Assembly (NCBI GenBank): GCA_014379665.1
Contig: JACMLK010000138.1
Location: 1-5,611, forward strand
Length of the DNA: 5,611 bases
Direction of reading: 5' to 3'
Origin: Saprospiraceae bacterium
GTDB taxonomy: Bacteria > Bacteroidota > Bacteroidia > Chitinophagales > Saprospiraceae
The position numbers and the translations under genes were made by a program. Of this stretch, positions 1 to 5,611 are shown piece by piece. Positions within the stretch are counted from its first letter, which is position 1. Each line of letters begins with the position of its first letter. The notes below the pieces were generated by a model. That model was given only the letters and a program-made list of their open reading frames with translations. It was not told the DNA's origin and made no database searches.

Positions 1-1
1 C

Positions 2-343
2 CCGGTGAGTCTGGCGTATGAAATTGAAAAGAAGTCTCTGTTAAACGGACTAAGGTATTATTTTTCAAAAACAGGACCTGTTTTTGTCATTGTAGTTATC
101 CTCATTACGCTTTGGAATCTTTTATCATTGATACTGTTGATTGCTGCCTTTTTTAATGGCAAACTGGATCTTACCATCAGGATATTTTTCTTTTTACTTA
201 TCGGTTATCTCGTATTTGCATGTGGCCCTGGAGGATATGCCCGATTCAAAACTTCCATTTACCCATTTATCTTATATCTTATACCTTTGGGATATGAGGT
301 TTTGCGAATAAGTAATACCAATTTCAAGTATCGTGTTAAATAA
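2..343 (+). CDS. C-terminal part of a multi-pass membrane protein, possibly a GT-C/family 39-like glycosyltransferase (5' end outside window)
   Basis: The reading frame is open from the first full codon, so the gene almost certainly starts left of the window; the GTG at 5-7 is an internal codon or at best a weak start. Counting from that GTG, the ~112 visible residues hold about three hydrophobic segments (near 25-49, 58-75 and 83-98), separated by short polar loops, and end in a basic tail (FKYRVK). The motif GPGGYARFKTSIYP (near 74-87), followed by a last hydrophobic helix, resembles the C-terminal 'ARYR..IMP' region of polyprenyl-phosphate-dependent GT-C glycosyltransferases (ArnT/PMT-like). 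That assignment is a family-resemblance inference; the catalytic N-terminal region is not visible. The gene converges on the tryptophan operon and shows no functional link to it. The membrane location is well supported; the glycosyltransferase label is tentative. Confidence 0.6.
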   Translation, partial: PVSLAYEIEKKSLLNGLRYYFSKTGPVFVIVVILITLWNLLSLILLIAAFFNGKLDLTIRIFFFLLIGYLVFACGPGGYARFKTSIYPFILYLIPLGYEVLRISNTNFKYRVK

Positions 344-433
344 TCCGGAAACAATGATCATGGATTAATACTATTATTACAATTGGTGGTTAACGAGAAA
401 TGTTTTTTTGAGGTAGACCCGAGAATTTGGTAA

Positions 434-1876
434 TTAATATCTCAGACATACATTTTTGGCTTCGGTGAAAAAGTGTAATGCATCCATGCCTCCTTCGCGA
501 CCAACACCACTATTTTTTACTCCACCGAATGGTGTACGCAAATCCCTGACCAACCAGCAATTTATCCAGACAATGCCTGATTCCAGTTTTTCTGCCAGTC
601 TGTGCGCTCTGTTTAGATTTTGTGTCCATATGGTAGCAGAAAGACCGTAGTCCGTACTATTGGCATATGCAAGTACTTCTTCTTCAGTATCGAAAGGCAT
701 AATGGTCACCACCGGCCCAAAAATTTCTTCCTGATTTGTTCTGCAATTAAAGGGCAGTCCTTCGATGACTGTCGGTTGGATAAACCATCCGTATTCACAC
801 CGGCCAGAGAGGTGTTTTCTTTCGCCACCTGCCAGAACATGACCGCCTTCGTCTTGTGCAAGCTTTATATAAGACAATATCTTATTCATGTGTGATTCAG
901 ATACAATAGCACCTGATTTAGTTTTTTCATCAGATGGGTCACCCATTTTCAATTCTAAAACCTTTTCCACAAAATCAGTTTTAAACTTCTCATATAATGG
1001 TCTTTCCACAAAAATTCTTGACCCGCAGAGACATATTTGTCCCTGATTGGTAAAAGATGACCGGACCGTAGTTTGAAGCATAGTCTTGTAATCACAATCT
1101 GCAAAAATGATATTCGGATTTTTTCCACCGAGTTCAAGTGACAGCTTTTTGAACATCGGAGCAGCAACTGATGCTATTCTTCTGCCAGTGGCTGTTCCTC
1201 CTGTAAATGAAATGGCTTTGATCTCCCGGTGTACACATATGGCTTCTCCTACTTTCGGACCAAGACCGTGTACAAAATTAAGCACTCCGGCAGGGAAATC
1301 AATAGCAGTACAAATTTCTGATAGCAAAAAAGCGGTATAGGGGGTGACTTCTGAAGGTTTAGCAATTACTGTATTGCCGGCAGCCAGAGCAGGTGCAATT
1401 TTCCATGTCAAAAGATATAAAGGCAGGTTCCATGGTGAGATACAACCCACCACACCAAGTGGTTGTCTGAGTGTGTAATTGAGTCCTACCCCCTGCATAT
1501 GGTGTGATTCAGATGAGAACTGAGTAATGGCTTGTGCAAAAAACCGGAAATTGGCTATGGCGCGCGGAATATCCATTTGTCTTGCCAATGTAACTGGTTT
1601 GCCATTGTCTTTACTTTCTGCTTCAGCAAACAGATCCATTTGCTCTTCTATTTTATCCGCAATTTTCATAAGCCATTCTCCACGTTCTTCATTGGAGAGA
1701 GAAGACCATGATGGAAAGGCCTTTTGCGCAGAAATTACTGCCCCCGCAACATCCTGATCATCCGAATCGGGAATAAGACTATACACTTTGCCGGTGGCCG
1801 GTTCAAAATTGTCCATATACAGACCTGACAACGGGGGTACTTTTTCACCGTTAATATAATTGGAAAGTTTAAGCAT
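434..1876 (-). CDS. NAD-dependent aldehyde dehydrogenase, probable 2-aminomuconate-6-semialdehyde dehydrogenase
   Basis: This 480-residue protein is a full-length ALDH-superfamily enzyme, cytosolic, with no signal peptide. Visible catalytic features are the SPWN oxyanion Asn150, the cofactor-binding Lys173 in AKPSE, the Rossmann FTGGTATG segment (224-231), the general base Glu248 in LELGGKN, the nucleophile Cys282 in NQGQICLCG, and EEIFGP (383-388). The C-terminal CWLVRDLRTPFGG region (440-452) resembles the hydroxymuconic/aminomuconic semialdehyde dehydrogenase (ALDH8-like) group, in which an Arg here contacts the substrate carboxylate; Arg444 is the likely equivalent. The expected reaction is 2-aminomuconate-6-semialdehyde + NAD+ + H2O to 2-aminomuconate + NADH. 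Substrate choice rests mainly on the neighbours: the first operon gene is a 2-aminomuconate deaminase-like RidA protein, which would use the product. It is the last gene of the operon; its ATG overlaps the end of kynA by 8 nt, so translation is probably coupled. A betaine-aldehyde or 2-hydroxymuconic semialdehyde role is a less likely alternative. Confidence 0.93.
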   Translation of the reverse strand: MLKLSNYINGEKVPPLSGLYMDNFEPATGKVYSLIPDSDDQDVAGAVISAQKAFPSWSSLSNEERGEWLMKIADKIEEQMDLFAEAESKDNGKPVTLARQMDIPRAIANFRFFAQAITQFSSESHHMQGVGLNYTLRQPLGVVGCISPWNLPLYLLTWKIAPALAAGNTVIAKPSEVTPYTAFLLSEICTAIDFPAGVLNFVHGLGPKVGEAICVHREIKAISFTGGTATGRRIASVAAPMFKKLSLELGGKNPNIIFADCDYKTMLQTTVRSSFTNQGQICLCGSRIFVERPLYEKFKTDFVEKVLELKMGDPSDEKTKSGAIVSESHMNKILSYIKLAQDEGGHVLAGGERKHLSGRCEYGWFIQPTVIEGLPFNCRTNQEEIFGPVVTIMPFDTEEEVLAYANSTDYGLSATIWTQNLNRAHRLAEKLESGIVWINCWLVRDLRTPFGGVKNSGVGREGGMDALHFFTEAKNVCLRY

Positions 1877-2987
1877 CCTGAATATTATTCATGGCTGAAA
1901 AATAAAATCCAAGATTCTGTCTGAATTGTTCAGGCAATTCGGGCAAGGCTGACCTTGGAATAAGAAGCGTACTTACATTGTGAAAATCAGAAAAGATATG
2001 ATGTTTTGCGGCTGTTGATGCCAGATATTCATGACCGGAGGAGCCTCCTGTGCCTACTTTTTTACCCAGCATACGCATCACCATCTGGGCGTGACGGTTT
2101 CTCCAGGTAGTCAGCTGATCATCAATCCCGACCAGTCTTGAAATTAATAAAAAAGGTATATGAAGGATTGGTTCGTCTCTGTACAGATTTATAAATAATG
2201 CCGCCAAAGTAGCTTTGTAAGAGAGTTGCAGTTTGCCTTCCTTTACCAGTTCATTGTGCTTGCTTTCATGCATGACATTCGAAAAATAGGTGTTGGTATC
2301 TCGCAACATGATGAGCCTCATTTGTTTAGCTTCATCAGATAAAAGCGCACTTTCTGTAATGGCATTTTTTTCTTTCTCCAGCATCTTAACTACCGCTTTT
2401 TGATATTCTTCTACAAAATTGAAATCTCCAAATTCCAGAAACGGTGTTCTCTCCAACCAATCTTCTACCAGATCCAGCAATGAATTTCCACTTTCCAACT
2501 CTTGCAGTGTTACTTTTTTTGTATCCGCAAATACACAATAATATGGTTTACTATTATAGGTTTGTCTTTTACTTTCTTTCAATCCAAGCATGACCTCCAT
2601 TTCTCTGAACTGGAAGCTCTGGAAACCGGATGCAGGAAAAAGATAGTTTCTGAAGTCCAGGAAATCAAGTGGTGTCATGGTCTCCATCACACCAATCTGT
2701 TGTACTAACAACTTCATAATTTCAATAATCCGGTCTAATCTTGCGACGGCTATTCCTACATTCTTTTCATTGACCTGGCGTTTGCTAAAGTCGTGAATAA
2801 TAGCCCGAAGTTCATAATTGATCTGTTTAAACCAAAGTTCATAGACCTGATGGGTTATTATAAAAAGCATCTCATCGTGGGCGTGTTCACCCAGTTCGTC
2901 ACTTCTTAGTGACTGCGATGAAGTGATTTTATCCAACTCAAGATATGAATTATAATGTATGGAAGAGTATTTGCTATCTGTGCTCAT
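1869..2987 (-). CDS. kynA: Tryptophan 2,3-dioxygenase
   Basis: This cytosolic heme enzyme converts L-tryptophan and O2 to N-formyl-L-kynurenine, the committed step of the kynurenine pathway. At 372 residues it is somewhat longer than typical short bacterial forms and nearer the animal length. The family signature HDEMLFIITHQVYELWFKQI lies at 37-56, with His46 as the distal active-site His. SGFQSFQFR (120-128) carries the Arg128 expected to bind the substrate carboxylate. WRNRHAQMV (295-303) contains His299, the expected proximal heme ligand. The GTGGSSG loop (312-318) closes over the substrate, and a conserved YLASTAAKH...STLLIPR segment follows. The helical, charged middle region is normal for the family. 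The ATG start at 2987 lies 3 nt after the stop of the RidA-like gene, and the 3' end overlaps the aldehyde dehydrogenase start by 8 nt, so it is the middle cistron of a three-gene operon. No key residue is missing, and identification is very firm. Confidence 0.98.
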   Translation of the reverse strand: MSTDSKYSSIHYNSYLELDKITSSQSLRSDELGEHAHDEMLFIITHQVYELWFKQINYELRAIIHDFSKRQVNEKNVGIAVARLDRIIEIMKLLVQQIGVMETMTPLDFLDFRNYLFPASGFQSFQFREMEVMLGLKESKRQTYNSKPYYCVFADTKKVTLQELESGNSLLDLVEDWLERTPFLEFGDFNFVEEYQKAVVKMLEKEKNAITESALLSDEAKQMRLIMLRDTNTYFSNVMHESKHNELVKEGKLQLSYKATLAALFINLYRDEPILHIPFLLISRLVGIDDQLTTWRNRHAQMVMRMLGKKVGTGGSSGHEYLASTAAKHHIFSDFHNVSTLLIPRSALPELPEQFRQNLGFYFSAMNNIQDA

Positions 2988-2990
2988 TGA

Positions 2991-3419
2991 TTATTTTTTA
3001 GATGGAGGAAAATAAGCCGTGGCTTTTATTTCTATAAGAAGATGAGGATGGGGCAATTGGTGTACTGCTACTGTGGTACGGGCAGGACCATCATAATCAA
3101 AATATTCTCCGTACACTTCATTATATCCCCCGAAATCATTCATATTAACAAGGAACACAGTAATGTCCACAATGTGATTCAGGTCTGCCCCAACACTTTG
3201 TAATATAGCCCGGATATTTTCAATTACTGCTTTTGTTTGTTTTTTTATATCCAGTTGTGTGGTACCCATTTCATCTACTGTAACACCTTCAAAGCTATTA
3301 TCCGGTCGCCTGCTGGACGTGCCTGAAACGAATAAAAAATCTCCGGCAATTTTAAGATGTGGGTATTTTCCTCTTGGTTTGGCTTTGTCCGGGACCAATT
3401 TGCTGGATGAAGTATTCAA
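2991..3419 (-). CDS. RidA-superfamily protein, probable 2-aminomuconate deaminase (TTG start)
   Basis: This 142-residue protein has the YjgF/YER057c/UK114 (RidA) fold; these proteins form trimers and hydrolyse enamines or imines. Visible features are [19 protein letters not shown] (15-33), TSSRRPD (34-40), [17 protein letters not shown] (91-107), the catalytic-type Arg114 in GPARTTVAV, and Glu130 in [10 protein letters not shown]. The GTSSRRPDN and [14 protein letters not shown] stretches match what I recall of 2-aminomuconate deaminases better than generic RidA. The expected reaction is 2-aminomuconate + H2O to 4-oxalocrotonate + NH3, directly after the step of the aldehyde dehydrogenase two genes downstream. 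The start is unusual: the frame has no ATG or GTG before the conserved PRGKYPH block, and an upstream in-frame TAA at 3423-3425 closes it. TTG at 3417-3419 is therefore the most likely initiator; a second TTG at codon 8 is possible. It is the first gene of the operon, about 20 nt downstream of the predicted transcription start. Confidence 0.92.
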   Translation of the reverse strand: MNTSSSKLVPDKAKPRGKYPHLKIAGDFLFVSGTSSRRPDNSFEGVTVDEMGTTQLDIKKQTKAVIENIRAILQSVGADLNHIVDITVFLVNMNDFGGYNEVYGEYFDYDGPARTTVAVHQLPHPHLLIEIKATAYFPPSKK

Positions 3420-3445
3420 TATTTATTGACTTTTGATTAGGGCAT

Positions 3446-3453
3446 CAAATATA
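3446..3453 (-). promoter_or_regulatory. Promoter -7 element for the RidA-kynA-ALDH operon
   Basis: The minus strand reads TATATTTG, an exact match to the Bacteroidota -7 consensus TAnnTTTG. Transcription would start near 3439-3441, giving a short ~20-nt leader before the TTG start at 3419. A clear TTTG/TTG at the expected -33 position is not visible; TTTTC (3480 to 3476) is the nearest at a 22-nt spacing. This is the only exact -7 match seen upstream of the operon. Confidence 0.5.
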
Positions 3454-3455
3454 CG

Positions 3456-3503
3456 ATGATTTGTATTCGGAAATAGAAAATGCTCCTGAAATGATTATCT
3501 TGC
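3456..3503 (+). promoter_or_regulatory. Possible promoter region for the SDR gene
   Basis: Two imperfect Bacteroidota-type -7 candidates precede the SDR gene. ATGATTTG at 3456-3463 keeps the TTTG half and has a TTTG 20 nt upstream at 3432-3435 as a -33 box. TATCTTGC at 3496-3503 looks like the common TATCTTTGC with one T missing, and would give a short leader of ~20 nt, but has no -33 partner. Neither is exact, so the element is uncertain. The region overlaps the upstream side of the divergent operon promoter, so the two units could share regulation. Confidence 0.25.
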
Positions 3504-3529
3504 ATTGTTTTTAATGATGAAGATTAAGT

Positions 3530-4315
3530 ATGAATATCAATCTGACCGGAAAAAATGCGTTGGTATGCGGCAGTTCAAAAGGAATTGGTAAGGCAATAGC
3601 TATTGAACTATCAAAGCTCGGTGCAAATATCACTTTACTTTCACGTAGTGCTGATCTGCTTATAGATGCCATCAAGGAGCTGGATGTTGATAAAAATCAA
3701 AAACATGCCTTCATTGTGGCCGATACTTCAGACTCTGAAGGGTTACAGAAGAAAATAAAGCAGCTGATCGGTCAGACAAATATTCACATATTGGTTAACA
3801 ATACGGGAGGACCTCCGGGTGGGGCTATCTTAAATGCGATTCCGGATGATTTTCTTTCGGCGTTTCAGCATCATTTAATAACCAATCATATTCTCGCCGG
3901 ATTGGTGGTACCCGGTATGAAAAAATCAGGATACGGACGGATTATTAATATTGTATCTACTTCTGTTAAAATTCCACTTAAAGGACTTGGAGTGAGCAAT
4001 ACCATCAGAGGCGCAGTAGCTTCCTGGGCAAAAACACTGGCCAATGAACTTGCTCCATTTGGGATTACTGTCAACAATATACTACCGGGAGCCACGGCAA
4101 CAGATCGTCTGACTGAAATAATACACAACAAAGCAGACAAGATGATGATGAGTAAAGATGATGTCACGCAGCACATGATGGATGAAATACCGATGGCGCG
4201 ATTTGGTCAACCTCAGGAGGTTGCTGCGGCGGTGGCTTTTCTGGCTACGCCGGCTGCATCATATATAACCGGGGTAAGTATTCCTGTAGATGGTGGAAGA
4301 ACCGGGTGTCTTTAA
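3530..4315 (+). CDS. Atypical short-chain dehydrogenase/reductase (SDR) with substituted Tyr and Lys
   Basis: The 261-residue protein has the length and Rossmann fold order of classical SDRs. Visible features are the nucleotide-binding CGSSKGIG (13-20), SRS after strand 2 (38-40; Arg39 hints at NADP(H)), NNTGGPPGG (90-98) where classical enzymes have NNAG, Ser143 in NIVSTS, the helix [27 protein letters not shown] (161-187), and the C-terminal [11 protein letters not shown] (246-256). Aligning the helix places Ser156 at the catalytic Tyr and Arg160 at the catalytic Lys (SNTIR instead of YxxxK). As I recall, such sequences form a recognised '3-oxoacyl-ACP reductase-like' SDR subgroup with an imperfect tetrad, so this is probably a subfamily trait and not decay. 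The substrate is unknown. Its position, divergent from the aminomuconate operon, suggests a related role, but this is inference. The ATG at 3530 fits the family N-terminus ([11 protein letters not shown]). Confidence 0.93.
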   Translation: MNINLTGKNALVCGSSKGIGKAIAIELSKLGANITLLSRSADLLIDAIKELDVDKNQKHAFIVADTSDSEGLQKKIKQLIGQTNIHILVNNTGGPPGGAILNAIPDDFLSAFQHHLITNHILAGLVVPGMKKSGYGRIINIVSTSVKIPLKGLGVSNTIRGAVASWAKTLANELAPFGITVNNILPGATATDRLTEIIHNKADKMMMSKDDVTQHMMDEIPMARFGQPQEVAAAVAFLATPAASYITGVSIPVDGGRTGCL

Positions 4316-4329
4316 ACCCGTACCAGTTA

Positions 4330-5247
4330 TCACAAAATTACTTCGTTATATCCTAATATGGTATTATATCCCTTTTGGATAAAATATTCTTTAGTAGCCT
4401 CAGCACCTTTGTCAGATGTCACCAGTACAAAATCTCCGCCCCAGGCACCAAGAGACTTTACAACACCCCAATAATCAGAAAATAATTGATCTTTTACCTT
4501 GACAAATCCGGTATGAAAAGCAATGGCCTCTTCATGTTTATTGAGTAATGATTCAAAATCAGAGATATTAGCTACTGTTCTTATATCTTCCGTAATTTTT
4601 GTAATTGTTTTTACGAGTGCCGATTTATTTTTGACTACTTTCAGGTATTCTTTAATAGCCAAAGAAGAACTTTGCTTTTTGCCGAGATGTACAAAATATA
4701 GCTGATCTTTAAATTTTGGATTAAAATCCACTTCCGTGTACGATACTTCGTCCGTAGAGTTAATGTATTCTACGGGACCATCGGCAAATGAACAAGCTAC
4801 ATCATAGCCAGAACCATCTTCCGTTTTGAAATAAAGTAGTAATGGATTTACTTCTGCCCATTCAGACACCAGAAAAATAAGCGTACTACTTGCCCCAAGT
4901 CCCCATTCCAGCGGAAATTCTACCTGTGTTTCAATTTTAAATCCATTCCATTGGGAAAGAAATTCAGAATTTAATCGGACGGCGTTTTTGAGAAGTTTCT
5001 GGATATATTCAGATATCACCGGATTGGTAGTAGTTACGGCGGAAAAATCGAAAAGCGAAATGGTAGACTCAAACCATGGTTTCCCTTTCATATCCAGACT
5101 TTCCCAAATGAGATCGGAACTTGTGGTTCTCTTTATGACCATCTTCTGACCAAACTTTGTTGGCAGTCCAAGAGCTTTTGCACCATCCAAAACTGCATAC
5201 TCACCCGTGAGCAACAGTTTACCGTGTCCGTAGTATTTTGTTTTGAT
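4330..5247 (-). CDS. GHMP-family kinase, GYDIA type (mevalonate-kinase-like fold), non-ATG start
   Basis: This is a cytosolic ATP-dependent small-molecule kinase. Numbered from the proposed AUC start at 5247-5245 (305 aa), motif 1 is GHGKLLLTGEY (7-17, Lys10), the ATP-binding motif 2 is GLGASST (116-122), GSGYDVA (145-151) contains Asp149 at the catalytic-Asp position, and motif 3 is GAWGGDFVLV (267-276). The GSGYD[IV]A signature marks the Bacteroidota 'GYDIA' GHMP kinases, thought to act in the mevalonate route, though the substrate is not settled. The first ATG/GTG/TTG-type codon is the TTG at 5214, but starting there would cut off the GHGK part of motif 1. Upstream the frame stays open to a TGA at 5272-5274 with no ATG, GTG or TTG before it. 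The AUC at 5247 sits where related proteins have Met (I/M-KTKYYGHGKLLL), just after an A-rich leader and ~20 nt below a good promoter. A damaged start codon is the alternative. Convergent with the SDR gene, 14 nt apart. Confidence 0.9.
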   Translation of the reverse strand: MKTKYYGHGKLLLTGEYAVLDGAKALGLPTKFGQKMVIKRTTSSDLIWESLDMKGKPWFESTISLFDFSAVTTTNPVISEYIQKLLKNAVRLNSEFLSQWNGFKIETQVEFPLEWGLGASSTLIFLVSEWAEVNPLLLYFKTEDGSGYDVACSFADGPVEYINSTDEVSYTEVDFNPKFKDQLYFVHLGKKQSSSLAIKEYLKVVKNKSALVKTITKITEDIRTVANISDFESLLNKHEEAIAFHTGFVKVKDQLFSDYWGVVKSLGAWGGDFVLVTSDKGAEATKEYFIQKGYNTILGYNEVIL

Positions 5248-5272
5248 AAGTTTTGGTTTTAAAAATTTGGCT

Positions 5273-5302
5273 CAAAATTAAGAAAATGATATGTTTGAAC
5301 AA
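5273..5302 (-). promoter_or_regulatory. Bacteroidota-type promoter for the GHMP kinase gene
   Basis: On the minus strand TTG (5302 to 5300) and TAATTTTG (5280 to 5273) are separated by 19 nt, matching the TTG-N19-TAnnTTTG pattern of the phylum exactly. Transcription should begin near 5266-5268. The leader that follows is A-rich, as usual for genes without a Shine-Dalgarno sequence, and only about 20 nt long if translation begins at the AUC at 5247. Confidence 0.6.
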
Positions 5303-5311
5303 TACATTTAT

Positions 5312-5327
5312 CAAATATTTTTTTATA
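5312..5327. repeat. 16-bp AT-rich direct repeat, copy 1
   Basis: CAAATATTTTTTTATA occurs here and again, identically, at 5526-5541, 214 bp downstream in the same orientation. The copies lie near the kinase promoter and the rightward promoter respectively. In such AT-rich DNA a chance origin or a simple curved-DNA/UP-like role is possible; no function is claimed. Confidence 0.5.
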
Positions 5328-5525
5328 TTTCACTATTAGTAAACATTTTATACATTTTAAAATAAAATTTTAATACTTCAGATACCGGAAAAGAATGAAA
5401 TACTACATGATTTTGCCTATTTTTAAGAATGGTTAATTGGCAAGAAGAAGTGGCCGTTTTTAAAAGGTGACTAAAATTTGCCTGTATTTCAGTAAGTTAT
5501 GATAAATATTTTAAATATTTTTTAC

Positions 5526-5541
5526 CAAATATTTTTTTATA
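5526..5541. repeat. 16-bp AT-rich direct repeat, copy 2
   Basis: This is an exact second copy of the 5312-5327 sequence. It overlaps the expected -33 position of the promoter at 5555-5562, and further AAATATTT blocks lie just upstream (5504-5520), so it could be an upstream AT-rich promoter element. Confidence 0.5.
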
Positions 5542-5562
5542 GTTACAATAATTTTACCTTTG
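5532..5562 (+). promoter_or_regulatory. Rightward promoter for a gene beyond the window
   Basis: TACCTTTG at 5555-5562 is an exact TAnnTTTG -7 box. Nineteen nt upstream the T-run at 5532-5535 (TTTT) approximates the TTTG -33 box. Transcription would start near 5568-5570. No ATG follows in the remaining bases to 5611, so the leader is at least ~40 nt and the gene served lies outside the window. Confidence 0.55.
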
Positions 5563-5611
5563 TGCCCGCTAATAGAAATTTATATAATTTTAGTACCTAT
5601 TTTATTTAAAG

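Larger units (their letters stand above)
5248..5611. other. AT-rich non-coding region between the GHMP kinase and a gene beyond the window
   Basis: This ~360-bp stretch has no credible coding region on either strand. It is strongly AT-rich with A/T runs and several AAATATTT blocks (5313-5320, 5504-5511, 5513-5520, 5528-5535). It holds the leftward kinase promoter at its left end, a 16-bp direct repeat, and a rightward promoter near 5555. The middle (5330-5500) shows no RNA gene, strong hairpin or riboswitch that I can recognise. The short ATG frame at 5395-5436 would encode only 13 residues and is not counted. Confidence 0.7.

Noticed and set aside
344..433. Short gap between the convergent membrane-protein and dehydrogenase genes, checked for a terminator
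   Set aside because: A T7 run exists at 403-409 on the plus strand, but I see no stable hairpin directly before it.
955..1340. Overlapping open frames on both strands inside the aldehyde dehydrogenase gene
   Set aside because: They overlap the catalytic region of a full-length conserved enzyme and show no protein-family features of their own.
3444..3460. ATCA-N9-TGAT imperfect dyad overlapping the operon -7 box, possible operator
   Set aside because: The half-sites are only 4 bp and AT-rich, so chance occurrence is likely; no regulator gene is nearby to support it.
3886..4176. Open frame of 96 codons on the minus strand inside the SDR gene
   Set aside because: It lies wholly within a well-conserved SDR coding region, has no recognisable motif and is a shadow of the real frame.
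4303..4320. CGGGT/ACCCG inverted repeat across the SDR stop codon, possible terminator between convergent genes
   Set aside because: The stem is only 5 bp with an 8-nt loop and no T-run follows on either strand; it is too weak to call a terminator.
5395..5436. ATG frame of 13 codons preceded by a GGAAAAG sequence
   Set aside because: It is too short to support, has no promoter in a fitting place, and Shine-Dalgarno-like sequences carry little weight in this phylum.

Overview
The window looks like chromosomal DNA of a Bacteroidota member, possibly from a Saprospiria-, Cytophagia-, Chitinophagia- or Flavobacteriia-like lineage. Three things point there. Promoter -7 boxes of the form TAnnTTTG, typical of this phylum, lie upstream of gene starts. 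Shine-Dalgarno sequences are lacking, and leaders are AT-rich. The GHMP kinase belongs to the GYDIA-type family that I associate with Bacteroidota. The species cannot be told from this sequence.

Layout from left to right. (1) Positions 2-343 (+) hold the C-terminal end of a multi-pass membrane protein, perhaps a GT-C/family 39-like glycosyltransferase. (2) Positions 434-3419 (-) hold a tight three-gene operon, read right to left: a RidA-superfamily 2-aminomuconate deaminase, tryptophan 2,3-dioxygenase (kynA), and an aldehyde dehydrogenase that best fits 2-aminomuconate-6-semialdehyde dehydrogenase. The first two genes are 3 nt apart and the last two overlap by 8 nt. (3) Divergent from this operon, positions 3530-4315 (+) encode an atypical short-chain dehydrogenase whose catalytic Tyr and Lys are replaced by Ser and Arg. 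(4) Convergent with it, positions 4330 to about 5247 (-) encode a GHMP-family kinase of the mevalonate-kinase fold with no ATG, GTG or properly placed TTG start. (5) The last ~360 bases are AT-rich and non-coding. They contain a promoter for the kinase, a 16-bp direct repeat, and a rightward promoter for a gene beyond the window.

The operon joins the first step of tryptophan breakdown by the kynurenine route (Trp to N-formylkynurenine) with two late steps (2-aminomuconate semialdehyde to 2-aminomuconate to 4-oxalocrotonate plus ammonia). The middle enzymes (formamidase, kynurenine monooxygenase, kynureninase, 3-hydroxyanthranilate dioxygenase and ACMS decarboxylase) are not here and cannot be within this transcription unit, because both flanks are closed by genes on the other strand. 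The divergent SDR may belong to the same pathway, but only its position suggests that. I found no mobile element, CRISPR array, RNA gene or obvious new defence-like system. The most unusual points are the non-canonical starts of two genes and the altered SDR active site.
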